Part shown: positions 8,268 to 16,686 of the stretch, piece after piece
Layout of the letters: the number at the start of each line of letters is the position of its first letter
Numbering within the stretch: position 1 is the first letter of the stretch
Origin: JAJXWB01 sp037044955
GTDB taxonomy: Bacteria > Pseudomonadota > Alphaproteobacteria > Rhizobiales > Beijerinckiaceae
Assembly: GCA_037044955.1 (NCBI GenBank)
Contig: JBAOHX010000004.1
Span: forward strand, 372,001 to 436,000
DNA length: 64,000 nt
Direction of reading: 5' to 3'
The notes under the pieces: model-generated
What the model saw: only the letters and a program-made list of their open reading frames with translations
The model's database searches: none
What the model was told of the DNA's origin: nothing
Translations under genes and position numbers: made by a program

Positions 8268-8687
8268 TCAATTCTCGCAGGTGACGATCAGCGCGTTCGA
8301 GCGCACCTGGTTGGCGACCGTCTGCACCTTTACCTTGTCGTTCTGTGCCTTGTCGTTCTGGGCCTTGTCGTCCGGCGCGTCGGACTTCAGCGCGCCCGTG
8401 ACGTCGTCCGCGCGGCCGAAGGCGACCGACACGCCATGCCCGTGCGCTTCGCACCAGGCGTCCGCCACCACGCGCCCGCAAGCCGAGCCGTTGGTCAGGC
8501 ATTCCGTGATGCCGTAACCCTCGTTGTCGTTGATGACGAAGGAATTGCGCCCGGCTGCCTGGACCTGCGAACGGCTGGCGATCGCCACCAGCGCGAGACC
8601 CGCCATCAGCGGCAGGATGATGCGGGGAAGGACGCGGTGCTCGAACTCGACGAAGGTCATCACAAGGCTCGGTACGAATGGACCCAT
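8268..8687 (-). CDS. Conserved hypothetical exported protein
   Basis: The 139-residue product has an N-terminal hydrophobic segment (ILPLMAGLALVAIASR) preceded by an 18-22 residue cytoplasmic stretch, so it is probably exported or anchored. The conserved-looking part runs from FVINDNEGYGITECL through CGRVVADAWCEAHGH to ALIVTCEN, with four cysteines able to make two disulphides. Between these lies a short Asp-Lys-Ala-Gln-Asn repeat. A shorter start at 8660 is possible. I do not recognise a function. Confidence 0.65.
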   Translation of the reverse strand: MGPFVPSLVMTFVEFEHRVLPRIILPLMAGLALVAIASRSQVQAAGRNSFVINDNEGYGITECLTNGSACGRVVADAWCEAHGHGVSVAFGRADDVTGALKSDAPDDKAQNDKAQNDKVKVQTVANQVRSNALIVTCEN

Positions 8688-8928
8688 CAGGCCGCCCGAT
8701 ATTCGGCGGCAAGGGTTTCCAAACGATTAAGAACCCGGGCTGGATCGGAGCTGGCGCGGGCTTGACGCGGGGCGCGTCTTGCCCTCATGGTCCCGGCCAT
8801 GACGAAGACCGCCCGCATCTGCCGGAGCATTATTATCCGCTAGCCCACCCGCTGGCTGGATCCGTCATGTCCTCACGCGATTTGGATGGTCCGGCCGGCA
8901 GGCCAAAGGACCGATTCAAGGACCGCCC

Positions 8929-10350
8929 ATGTCGACGCCCCGCCTCAGGCTCTACAACACGCTGACGCGCGCGAAGGAGGATTTCGTCCCCCTCGATGCA
9001 AACAACGTGCGCATGTATGTCTGCGGGCCGACCGTCTACGACTACGCCCATATCGGCAATGCGCGCCCGGTCATCGTCTTCGACGTGCTCTACCGGCTGC
9101 TGCGCCATCTCTACGGCGAGACCCACGTCAAATACGTCCGCAACATCACCGACGTCGACGACAAGATCAATGCGCGCGCCGCCGAGCGCGGCATTTCCAT
9201 CCGCGACCTGACCGAAGAGACGAACCGCATCTTTCAGGCCGACGTGAAGGCGCTCGGCTGCCTCGAACCGACGGTCCAGCCCCGCGCGACGGAGCACATT
9301 GCGGAGATGATCGCGATCATCGAGCGGCTGATCGCGGGCGGCCACGCCTATGCGGCGGACGGGCACGTTCTCTTTTCCGTGCCTTCAATGTCCGATTACG
9401 GAAAACTGTCGCGCCGCCCGCTCGACGAAATGATCGCCGGCGCGCGCGTCGACGTCGCGCCCTACAAGAAGGGCGACATGGATTTCGTGCTGTGGAAGCC
9501 GTCGAGCGCGAGCGAGCCGGGCTGGGACAGCCCGTGGGGCAGGGGACGCCCGGGCTGGCACATCGAATGCTCGGCGATGAGCTGGAAGCATCTGGGCGAA
9601 GTCTTCGACATCCACGGCGGCGGCATCGACCTCGTGTTCCCGCACCACGAAAACGAAATCGCCCAATCGCGCTGCTGCTTCGAGACGCCGGTCATGGCCA
9701 ACGTCTGGATGCACAACGGCTTCCTGCAGGTCGAAGGCGAGAAGATGTCGAAGAGCCTCGGCAATTTCGTGACGATCCACGAGTTGTTGCACACGGAGAA
9801 GTTTGGAGGGCGGAAGTGGCCGGGCGAAGTGCTGCGGCTCGCGATGCTGAAGACGCATTACCGGCAGCCGATTGATTTTTCCGTGCGGGCGCTGGAGGAG
9901 GCGGAGGCAAAACTCTCTTATTGGAGCGCCGTCCTCGACTTTGGTGATGTGAATGTCGCTAGCGGATCGAAGCCGTCGGAGCTTGATCGAGTCGACGATC
10001 TTTCGTCGGAGTACATTGCCGCCCTTTCGGACGACCTCAATACCCCGATGGCGCTGGGAATTCTCGATCGTGCTTTTTCTGAGCGGAGATCAAACAAAGT
10101 TCTGACAGCGATGCTTGAGCTCTTTGGAATTGACTTGAGTGCTTTCGAAGGCTGGAAGAACGCGCGAACGCAGGAAGCGTTCGATGAGATCGATACCGAC
10201 CGTGTCGAAGCCCTCATCGCCGCCCGCCTCGAAGCCCGCAAGGCCAAGAACTGGGCCGAGTCCGACCGCATCCGCGACGAACTCGTCGCCATGGGCATCG
10301 CGCTCAAGGACAACAAGGACGGCACGACGACGTGGGAGGTGAAGCGGTGA
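8929..10350 (+). CDS. cysS: Cysteinyl-tRNA synthetase
   Basis: The 473-residue enzyme charges tRNA-Cys. It has HIGN at residues 41-44, a zinc-ligand Cys at 32 (VCGPTVYDYA), the second zinc region WHIECSAM and HHENEIAQS, and KMSKS at 272-276. AAGGA lies 7-11 bases before the ATG. Codon use between roughly 9,905 and 10,190 is strikingly lower in GC (CTT, AAA, GGA, TCT codons), whereas flanking parts of the same gene are GC-rich; the protein remains in frame. This may be a recombined segment. Confidence 0.96.
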   Translation: MSTPRLRLYNTLTRAKEDFVPLDANNVRMYVCGPTVYDYAHIGNARPVIVFDVLYRLLRHLYGETHVKYVRNITDVDDKINARAAERGISIRDLTEETNRIFQADVKALGCLEPTVQPRATEHIAEMIAIIERLIAGGHAYAADGHVLFSVPSMSDYGKLSRRPLDEMIAGARVDVAPYKKGDMDFVLWKPSSASEPGWDSPWGRGRPGWHIECSAMSWKHLGEVFDIHGGGIDLVFPHHENEIAQSRCCFETPVMANVWMHNGFLQVEGEKMSKSLGNFVTIHELLHTEKFGGRKWPGEVLRLAMLKTHYRQPIDFSVRALEEAEAKLSYWSAVLDFGDVNVASGSKPSELDRVDDLSSEYIAALSDDLNTPMALGILDRAFSERRSNKVLTAMLELFGIDLSAFEGWKNARTQEAFDEIDTDRVEALIAARLEARKAKNWAESDRIRDELVAMGIALKDNKDGTTTWEVKR

Positions 10351-10366
10351 GTGTGCTTTGCTCCAC

Positions 10367-10502
10367 CCGTCATGGCCGGGCTTGTCCCGGCCATCCACGC
10401 CGGGCCGCTTCATGTGCCCTGATGCGGGGCTTCGCGCCTTGCCGCCAACATTCGTCGCGCGTGTCGGCGTGGATGCTCGCGACAAGCGCGGGCATGACGG
10501 CG
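10367..10502. repeat. Intergenic palindromic repeat (CGTCATGGCCGGGC family)
   Basis: Arms CGTCATGGCCGGGCTTGTC and GACAAGCGCGGGCATGACG, with inner CATCCACGCCG / CGGCGTGGATG, span almost the whole gap between cysS and the GNAT gene. It is a third family of large intergenic inverted repeat in this window. Confidence 0.75.
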
Positions 10503-10516
10503 CAGAGGATGGGCTC

Positions 10517-11011
10517 ATGACCATCTCCCTCCGCCCCTTCCTCCCCGCCGATGCCCCTGCGCTCGCGCGTCTCTTTCGCGAGAGCGTCGAGGTGCTCGCG
10601 GAAGACGACTACACCGACGACCAGCGCGCCGCCTGGGCTGCAGCCTCCGACGATCTCGCGAGCTTCGCGCAGCGCCTCGCCAATGCCTTGACGCTCGTCG
10701 CGCTGCGCGACCGCGAGATCGCGGGGTTCGCCTCCTTCGCCAATGGCGCGCTCGATCTGCTTTACGTGTCCCCGGATCACGCGCGGCAGGGCGTCGCCAC
10801 GGCGCTCGCCGACGCCATCGAAAAGCTCGCCGCCGCGCGCGGCCTGAAGGAAATCGAGACCGACGCCTCCGACGTCGCCCATGATTTCTTCAAGGGACGC
10901 GGCTACGTCGCCACGCAGCGCAACACCGTGTCGCTCAACGGCGAATGGTTCGCCAACACCACGATGAAGAAGCAGTTGGCGCAACCGGCGCCCCAACGAA
11001 AGCCGAACTGA
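10517..11011 (+). CDS. GNAT-family N-acetyltransferase coupled to cimA
   Basis: The 164-residue protein has the GNAT core: LLYVSPDHARQGVATALADAIEKLA (acetyl-CoA loop) and a C-terminal FFKGRGYV segment. It resembles the PhnO/ElaA-like single-domain group. Its TGA overlaps the cimA ATG by one base (TGATG), so the two are translated together, although a biochemical link to citramalate synthesis is not obvious. The ATG at 10517 lies just after the palindromic repeat, which excludes longer starts. Confidence 0.82.
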   Translation: MTISLRPFLPADAPALARLFRESVEVLAEDDYTDDQRAAWAAASDDLASFAQRLANALTLVALRDREIAGFASFANGALDLLYVSPDHARQGVATALADAIEKLAAARGLKEIETDASDVAHDFFKGRGYVATQRNTVSLNGEWFANTTMKKQLAQPAPQRKPN

Positions 11012-12603
11012 TGGCCCGCGAAAGACTGACCCTGTTCGACACGACCTTGCGCGACGGCGCGCAGACGACCGGCGTCGATTTCTCGATCGAGGACAAGCGG
11101 GCGATTGCGAAAATGCTCGACGATCTCGGGCTCGACTATATCGAGGGCGGCTATCCCGGCGCCAATCCGATGGACACGGAATTCTTCGGCAAGCGCCCGA
11201 AGGTGAAGGCGAAATTCGCCGCCTTCGGCATGACCAAGCGCGCCGGCCGTTCCGCCGCCAACGATCCCGGAATCGCCGGCCTCGTCGCCGCCGACGCCGA
11301 CGCCATCGTCTATGTGGCGAAGACCTGGGACTACCAGGTGCATGTCGCGCTCGAATGCTCGCTCGAAGACAATCTCGAGGGCATCCGCGACTCCGTTGCC
11401 TACGCCATCGAGAAGGGCCGCGAGGCGCTGGTCGATTGCGAGCATTTCTTCGACGGCTACAAGGCCAATCGCGACTATGCGCTGGCCTGCGCGAAGGCGG
11501 CCTACGCGACCGGCGCGCGCTGGGTGGTGCTGTGCGACACCAACGGCGGCACGCTGCCGCACGAGATCGAAGCCATCGTCGCCGACGTGGTGAAGCACAT
11601 TCCCGGCGATCATGTCGGCATCCACGCGCATAACGATACGGAAAACGCCGTCGCCAATTCGCTCGCCGCGGTGCGCGCCGGCGCGCGCCAGATTCAGGGC
11701 ACGCTCAACGGGCTGGGCGAACGCTGCGGCAACGCCAACCTGACGTCGATCATCCCGACGCTGCTGCTGAAGCCCGAATTCGCGGAAAAGTTCGAGATCG
11801 GCGTCACGCCGGAAAAGCTCACGCATCTGACGAAAGCGAGCCACGCCTTCGACGAGCTGCTCAACCGCGCGCCGAACCGCCATGCGCCCTATGTCGGCGC
11901 CAGCGCGTTCGCCACCAAGGCCGGCATCCACGCTTCCGCCGTGCTGAAGGACCCGCGCACCTACGAGCACGTGCTGCCCGACGCGGTCGGCAACAAGCGC
12001 AAGGTGCTGGTGTCGGATCAGGCCGGCAAGTCGAACATCCTGTCCGAGCTCGAGCGGCTCGGCGTGACGCTCGACAAGAACGATCCGCGCCTTTCGCGCC
12101 TGCTCGACGAGGTGAAGGAAAAGGAGGCGCAGGGCTACGCCTATGAAGGCGCCGACGCGTCCTTCCTGCTGCTCGCCAAGCGCGTGCTCGGGCAATTGCC
12201 CGATTATTTCGACGTCGAGCGCTACAGCGTCAACGTCGAGCGCCGCTTCAACGCCAAGGGCGACCTCGTGACCGCGTCGGAGGCCATCGTGAAGGTGCGC
12301 GTCGACGGCGAGCTTCTGATCTCGGCCGCCGAAGGCAATGGCCCCGTCAACGCGCTCGACGTGGCGCTGCGCAAGGATCTCGGCCGCTTCCAGAAGCACA
12401 TCGAGGATGTGGAGCTGGTCGACTATCGCGTGCGCGTTTTCCAGGGCGGCACGGACGCGGTCACGCGCGTTCTGATCGAATGCGCCGACAAGGACGGCGA
12501 GCGGTGGTCGACCGTCGGCGTCTCCGCCAATGTCATCGACGCCTCGTTCCAGGCGCTGGTGGATTCGATCAATTACAAGCTGATGGCGTCGGGGGCGGTG
12601 TAG
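11011..12603 (+). CDS. cimA: (R)-citramalate synthase
   Basis: The 530-residue enzyme is of the isopropylmalate/citramalate synthase family and would condense pyruvate with acetyl-CoA on a threonine-independent route to isoleucine. Catalytic features seen are LFDTTLRDGAQTTGVDFS at the N-terminus (metal-binding Arg-Asp), HAHNDTENAVANS (metal His-x-His) and GTLNGLGERCGNANL. The C-terminal regulatory (LeuA dimer) domain begins near residue 390. The start VDFSIEDK-type N-terminus and overall length fit CimA rather than LeuA. It is translationally coupled to the upstream GNAT gene. Confidence 0.9.
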   Translation: MARERLTLFDTTLRDGAQTTGVDFSIEDKRAIAKMLDDLGLDYIEGGYPGANPMDTEFFGKRPKVKAKFAAFGMTKRAGRSAANDPGIAGLVAADADAIVYVAKTWDYQVHVALECSLEDNLEGIRDSVAYAIEKGREALVDCEHFFDGYKANRDYALACAKAAYATGARWVVLCDTNGGTLPHEIEAIVADVVKHIPGDHVGIHAHNDTENAVANSLAAVRAGARQIQGTLNGLGERCGNANLTSIIPTLLLKPEFAEKFEIGVTPEKLTHLTKASHAFDELLNRAPNRHAPYVGASAFATKAGIHASAVLKDPRTYEHVLPDAVGNKRKVLVSDQAGKSNILSELERLGVTLDKNDPRLSRLLDEVKEKEAQGYAYEGADASFLLLAKRVLGQLPDYFDVERYSVNVERRFNAKGDLVTASEAIVKVRVDGELLISAAEGNGPVNALDVALRKDLGRFQKHIEDVELVDYRVRVFQGGTDAVTRVLIECADKDGERWSTVGVSANVIDASFQALVDSINYKLMASGAV

Positions 12604-12609
12604 CTTTCT

Positions 12610-12680
12610 CCGTCATTGCGATGAGCCTAGGTGAAACCGCAACGCGGTTTCGACCTGTAGCGACGAAGCAATCCGGCGCT
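12610..12680. repeat. Intergenic palindromic repeat (CGTCATTGCGAG family), partial copy
   Basis: Only the left arm (CCGTCATTGCGATGAG) and part of the right inner arm (CGACGAAGCAATCCGGCG) remain. Between them is a small perfect hairpin GAAACCGC-AAC-GCGGTTTC at 12633-12651, which may serve as a terminator for cimA. Confidence 0.6.
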
Positions 12681-12714
12681 GTTTCCGCCTAGTGATGAAC
12701 TGCTATAGCCGCGC

Positions 12715-13308
12715 TCACAACCGCGGGTCGATCGTCTCCACGCGCGCTCCGACCTGCGCCTGTCGCGCGAGAACGCTCTCGATCATCGGCAGCACGTCTT
12801 CCACGCGCTCGGCGACGAGATAGCGCAGCTCGAATTCCTGCCGGATGAACCCGCTGTTGCGCATGTGCGCGAACAGGGACAGGAGCGGCCGCCAGAAGCC
12901 GCCGATATCCGCGATCACCACCGGCTTGGTGTGCCGGCCGAGTTGCACCCAGGTCAGTTGCTCGACCAGTTCCTCCAGCGTGCCGACGCCGCCGGGCAGG
13001 GCCACGAAAGCGTCGGCGCGTTCGAACATCATGCGCTTGCGCGTATGCATGTCCGGCACGACGACGAGTTCCTGCGCCTCGTGCAGCATGGACTCGCGCT
13101 TCTTCAGGAAATCGGGAATGACGCCCACCACGCGGCCGCCGGCGGCGAGCGTCGCGCGCGCCACCTTGCCCATCAGGCCGTTGTCGCCGCCGCCGTAGAC
13201 CAGCCCGTAGCCTGCCGCGCCGATGCGGGTTCCAAGCTCTTCGGCGGCCTTGACGAAATGCGGCTCCGTTCCATCAGCCGAGCCGCAATAGACGCAGATG
13301 TTCAACAA
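12715..13308 (-). CDS. LOG family protein (cytokinin riboside phosphoribohydrolase-like)
   Basis: The 197-residue protein carries the LOG signature PGGVGTLEELVEQLTW and the phosphate loop VYGGGDNGLMG. Members cleave the N-glycosidic bond of AMP or isopentenyl-AMP; in bacteria they may act in nucleotide salvage. No ATG fits the conserved N-terminus (LLNICVYCGSADG), so a TTG start is proposed at 13308, 8 bases after a GGAG ribosome site; TTG at 13305 is the alternative. A longer frame upstream runs antisense through the DUF2147 gene region and is rejected. Confidence 0.85.
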   Translation of the reverse strand: MLNICVYCGSADGTEPHFVKAAEELGTRIGAAGYGLVYGGGDNGLMGKVARATLAAGGRVVGVIPDFLKKRESMLHEAQELVVVPDMHTRKRMMFERADAFVALPGGVGTLEELVEQLTWVQLGRHTKPVVIADIGGFWRPLLSLFAHMRNSGFIRQEFELRYLVAERVEDVLPMIESVLARQAQVGARVETIDPRL

Positions 13309-13361
13309 CAGCTTGGCTCCATCGCCTGATTCGGCGATTCTAGCAGAGCGATGCGGCGCGC

Positions 13362-13733
13362 TCAGCGCACGCGCGTCCAGGTCTCGCCCTTGCAGATGGC
13401 GCCGCCCAGCACGCAGCCGTCGAGCGTGACGGAACTGGCGCCGTTGAGCGTGATCTTGCCCATATAGGTCTGGCCGTCCTCGAGGTTCTTCACGCGGCCT
13501 TCCCACACGTTGGGGCCGGTCTTGCTCGCGCCGGAAAACACCATTGCGCCGATATATTTCCTGTCGGCGGGGTCCGTGACGCCCTTCACCTTCACGCAGA
13601 GCCCCGCGCCGCAGCGCAGGAACGAGAAGGTCGTGCCGTCTTCCGGGCGCCGCCACACGCCGTAAGGGTCGGCGGCGAGCGCCGGCGTGACGAGCGCCAG
13701 GAATGTCAGCGCCGTAAACGTGGCTTTGCGCAT
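13362..13733 (-). CDS. DUF2147 secreted protein
   Basis: The 123-residue product has a signal peptide (cleavage after ALAA, residue 21) and the DUF2147 pattern: PYGVWRRPEDGTTFSFLRCG, AMVFSG, WEGRVKNLEDGQTYMGKIT and LDGCVLGGAICKGETWTRV. Cysteines probably pair in the periplasm. Members adopt a small beta-barrel and are of unknown function. Confidence 0.85.
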   Translation of the reverse strand: MRKATFTALTFLALVTPALAADPYGVWRRPEDGTTFSFLRCGAGLCVKVKGVTDPADRKYIGAMVFSGASKTGPNVWEGRVKNLEDGQTYMGKITLNGASSVTLDGCVLGGAICKGETWTRVR

Positions 13734-13903
13734 CGATGATCCTCGAAACGGACGGCAGGGGCCGCGCGAAGGCGCGTTTCTTCCCCAAGTCGACCACGTC
13801 AGTCAATTGTCATTGCGCTGTACGGGCGCCGCTCATGCTGGCGCGCCGGTGTCATTTGCGGCGCTAAGCGCTTATATCTGGCGCAAATTCAGCGGTTCGA
13901 CAC

Positions 13904-15790
13904 ATGAGAGATTTTTCTGCCCCGCAGGCCGAGGCACGGTCCAGCGCCACGCTCGTCTCCACCGGGCGCAGGCTCTGGCCGTACATCTGGCCGCGCGACC
14001 GTTTCGACCTCAAGGCGCGGATATTTCTGGCGTTTGCGGCGCTCGTGGTCGCCAAGCTGGTGACGATAGCGGTGCCCTATTCCTTCAAATGGGCGACGGA
14101 TGCGCTCACCGCCGAGGGCGCGCGCATCGAGGGCCTGCCCGCCGCGCTCGCTGGCCCTGTCGCGCTGACGGCGATCTATGGCGTCCTGCGCGCGGCCATG
14201 GCCGGTTTCACGCAGGCGCGCGACGCGCTGTTTGCGGCCGTCGCCATGAACGCCGTGCGCCGGCTCGCCAACGACGTCTTCGTGCATATGCACCAATTGT
14301 CGCTGCGCTATCATCTGGAACGCAAGACCGGCGCGCTGACGCGCGTGCTGGAGCGCGGCCGCAACGCCATCGAGACGATGGTGCGCATGATCGTGCTGAC
14401 CGGCCTGCCGACGCTGCTGGAATTCGCGCTGATCCTCGGCGTCTTCTTCGTCCAGTACGACTGGCGTTACGTCATGGTCACGGTCGCGATGATCGTCGCC
14501 TACATGACGTTTACGACCGTCGCCACCAACTGGCGCATCGAGATCAGGCGCTCGATGAACGAGAGCGACAACGACGCCAACACCAAGGCGATCGACAGCC
14601 TGCTCAATTACGAGACGGTGAAATATTTCAACGCCGAGCAGCGCGAGGCGGCGCGCTACGACAAGTCGATGGCGCGCTACGAGAAGAACAGCGTGGCGAG
14701 CTACACCTCGCTCGCCGTGCTGAACGTGGGGCAGGCCGCGATCTTCACCATCGGGCTGACGGCGGTGATGATCATGTGCGTCGCCGGCATCCGCCAGGGC
14801 CGCAACACGATCGGCGATTTCGTGCTCATCAACGCCATGATGATCCAGCTCTACCAGCCGCTGAACTTCATGGGCATGTTCTACCGCGAGGTGCGCCAGG
14901 CGGTCATCGACATCGAATCCATGTTCGACATTCTCGAGCAGAAGGCCGAGATCGTGGACAGGCCGGGCGCAAAGCCGCTGGTGGTCACGGACGGCGTCGT
15001 GCGCTTCGAGAATGTCTTCTTCCACTACGATCCGCAGCGCGAGATCCTGAAGGGCGTCGATTTCGAGGTTCCGGCCGGCAGGTCGGTGGCCATCGTCGGC
15101 CCCTCCGGCGCCGGCAAGTCGACGCTGTCGCGCCTCATCTTCCGCTTCTACGAGCCGCAGCGCGGCCGCATCACGATCGACGGGCAGGATATTTCGTTCA
15201 TCACGCAGGAATCGCTGCGCCGCGCCATCGGCATCGTTCCGCAGGACACGGTGCTGTTCAACGATTCGATCGGCTACAACATCCGCTACGGCCGTTGGGA
15301 CGCGAGCGTCGAGGACATCCGCGACGCCGCCGGCATGGCGCAGATCGACCGTTTCATCGGCATCGTGCCGGGCGGCTACGACGCGCAGGTCGGCGAGCGC
15401 GGGCTGAAACTCTCGGGCGGCGAGAAGCAGCGCGTCGCCCTTGCCCGCACGATCCTGAAGGCGCCGCCGATCCTCGTGCTGGACGAGGCGACGTCAGCGC
15501 TGGATTCGTTCACGGAACGCGAAATCCAGGACGCGCTCGAGCGCGTTTCGCGCGGGCGAACGTCGCTGGTCATCGCGCACCGGCTGTCGACCGTGGTCAA
15601 TGCCGACGAGATCATCGTGCTCGACGCGGGCCGCATCGTCGAGCGCGGCCGGCACGAGGAACTGCTCGCGCACGGCGGCGTCTACGCCGGCATGTGGAAT
15701 CGCCAGCGCGAGGTGCACGACGCCGAGGAAGCCCTGCGCCGTGCGGCGGCCGAGGAAGGCCAGAGCGTGCGGATGAATATCGAGGCGTGA
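13904..15790 (+). CDS. Atm1-type ABC exporter (permease fused to ATPase)
   Basis: The 628-residue half-transporter has about six membrane helices in the first 320 residues and an ATPase with Walker A GPSGAGKST at 399-407, signature LSGGEKQR near 503 and Walker B ILVLDEATSALDS. The sequence NYETVKYFNAEQREAARYD in the coupling region is the mark of the Atm1/HMT1 group, which moves glutathione-linked or persulphide compounds and confers metal tolerance. A large hairpin follows the gene and psd lies next on the same strand. Confidence 0.88.
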   Translation: MRDFSAPQAEARSSATLVSTGRRLWPYIWPRDRFDLKARIFLAFAALVVAKLVTIAVPYSFKWATDALTAEGARIEGLPAALAGPVALTAIYGVLRAAMAGFTQARDALFAAVAMNAVRRLANDVFVHMHQLSLRYHLERKTGALTRVLERGRNAIETMVRMIVLTGLPTLLEFALILGVFFVQYDWRYVMVTVAMIVAYMTFTTVATNWRIEIRRSMNESDNDANTKAIDSLLNYETVKYFNAEQREAARYDKSMARYEKNSVASYTSLAVLNVGQAAIFTIGLTAVMIMCVAGIRQGRNTIGDFVLINAMMIQLYQPLNFMGMFYREVRQAVIDIESMFDILEQKAEIVDRPGAKPLVVTDGVVRFENVFFHYDPQREILKGVDFEVPAGRSVAIVGPSGAGKSTLSRLIFRFYEPQRGRITIDGQDISFITQESLRRAIGIVPQDTVLFNDSIGYNIRYGRWDASVEDIRDAAGMAQIDRFIGIVPGGYDAQVGERGLKLSGGEKQRVALARTILKAPPILVLDEATSALDSFTEREIQDALERVSRGRTSLVIAHRLSTVVNADEIIVLDAGRIVERGRHEELLAHGGVYAGMWNRQREVHDAEEALRRAAAEEGQSVRMNIEA

Positions 15791-15797
15791 AGACGCT

Positions 15798-15848
15798 GGG
15801 ACCGCCGGCTTCCAGCCGGCGCTATGCCGGCCGGAAGCCGGCGGTCCC
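15798..15848. repeat. Large intergenic hairpin between the Atm1 gene and psd
   Basis: Perfect 16-bp arms GGGACCGCCGGCTTCC and GGAAGCCGGCGGTCCC surround a loop that itself contains AGCCGGC / GCCGGC. It lies 7 bases after the exporter stop. It looks like another class of dispersed palindromic repeat and could also stop transcription, but no T-run follows. Confidence 0.7.
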
Positions 15849-15909
15849 GGATTTTCGTGACTTTCCGGCCGGCCGGTGGCAATAGACCGGCAAAAGGAAC
15901 CTGTCCCCC

Positions 15910-16605
15910 ATGTCCCTCTACGAATCCGTCCGCCGCCAGATCGTGCCGATCCATCCGGAAGGCTATGTTTTCATTTCGGCTTTCGCGATCGGCTCGCTGG
16001 TCCTGCACTGGGTCTGGCCGCCGCTCGGCTGGATCGGCGCGCTGCTGACGCTGTGGTGCGCCTATTTCTTCCGCGATCCGCCGCGCGTCACGCCCGACCG
16101 CGACGGGCTCGTCGTCGCGCCGGCGGACGGCTACGTCTGCTCGATCGGCTCCTTCGCGCCGCCGCCGGAACTCGGCCTCGGGCCTGAGCCGATGCACCGC
16201 ATCTCCATCTTCATGTCGGTGTTCGACTGCCACGTGAACCGCGCGCCGGTCGCCGGCCGCATCGCGCGCATCGCTTACAAGCCGGGCCTGTTCGTCAACG
16301 CCGATCTCGACAAGGCGAGCGAGGACAACGAGCGCAACGGCGTGGTTCTCGAAACGCCGCGTGGAACATTCGGCGTGGTGCAGATCGCCGGGCTCATCGC
16401 GCGCCGCATCGTCTCCTTCTCGCGCGAGGGCGAGACGCTCACGGTCGGCCAGCGCTTCGGCCTCATCCGTTTCGGCTCGCGCGTCGACGTCTACATGCCG
16501 GCAGGCGCGACGCCTCTCGTGTCGCTCGGCACCAAGACGATCGCCGGCGAGACGCCGATCGCGGATTTCGCCGCGACGCAGGGCGCGGTCTACCGCACGA
16601 ACTGA
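15910..16605 (+). CDS. psd: Phosphatidylserine decarboxylase, small type
   Basis: The 231-residue proenzyme makes phosphatidylethanolamine from phosphatidylserine at the inner membrane. It has two N-terminal hydrophobic stretches, the VVAPADGYV segment, the FDCHVNRAPVAG block and the self-cleavage site FGS in LIRFGSRVDVYMP near the C-terminus, where Ser becomes the pyruvoyl group. Rhizobial psd is often followed by pssA, but here a terminator and a convergent gene follow instead, so phosphatidylserine synthase must be elsewhere. Confidence 0.93.
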   Translation: MSLYESVRRQIVPIHPEGYVFISAFAIGSLVLHWVWPPLGWIGALLTLWCAYFFRDPPRVTPDRDGLVVAPADGYVCSIGSFAPPPELGLGPEPMHRISIFMSVFDCHVNRAPVAGRIARIAYKPGLFVNADLDKASEDNERNGVVLETPRGTFGVVQIAGLIARRIVSFSREGETLTVGQRFGLIRFGSRVDVYMPAGATPLVSLGTKTIAGETPIADFAATQGAVYRTN

Positions 16606-16631
16606 ACTCCAATCGTTCCGCAGACAAACAG

Positions 16632-16667
16632 GGCCCGCGGGCGAATTCCGACCGCGGGCCTTTTGCT
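16632..16667. terminator. Rho-independent terminator between psd and ccoG
   Basis: A perfect 9-bp stem GGCCCGCGG / CCGCGGGCC with an 11-base loop is followed by TTTTGCTT. It lies 26 bases after the psd stop and sits between convergent genes, so it ends psd transcription and may also act on the ccoG side. Confidence 0.85.
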
Positions 16668-16686
16668 TCGACAGACGCCGCGCCCG

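Noticed and set aside
6663..8765. A 700-codon open frame on the plus strand
   Set aside because: It runs antisense through the DUF2865 gene and across the creA gene in another frame; its translation is Arg/Ala-rich with no domain, typical of GC-rich shadow frames.
12715..13806. A 363-residue LOG protein with a long N-terminal extension
   Set aside because: The extra 166 residues overlap the DUF2147 gene in another frame and are not conserved; a TTG with a good ribosome site starts the conserved core.
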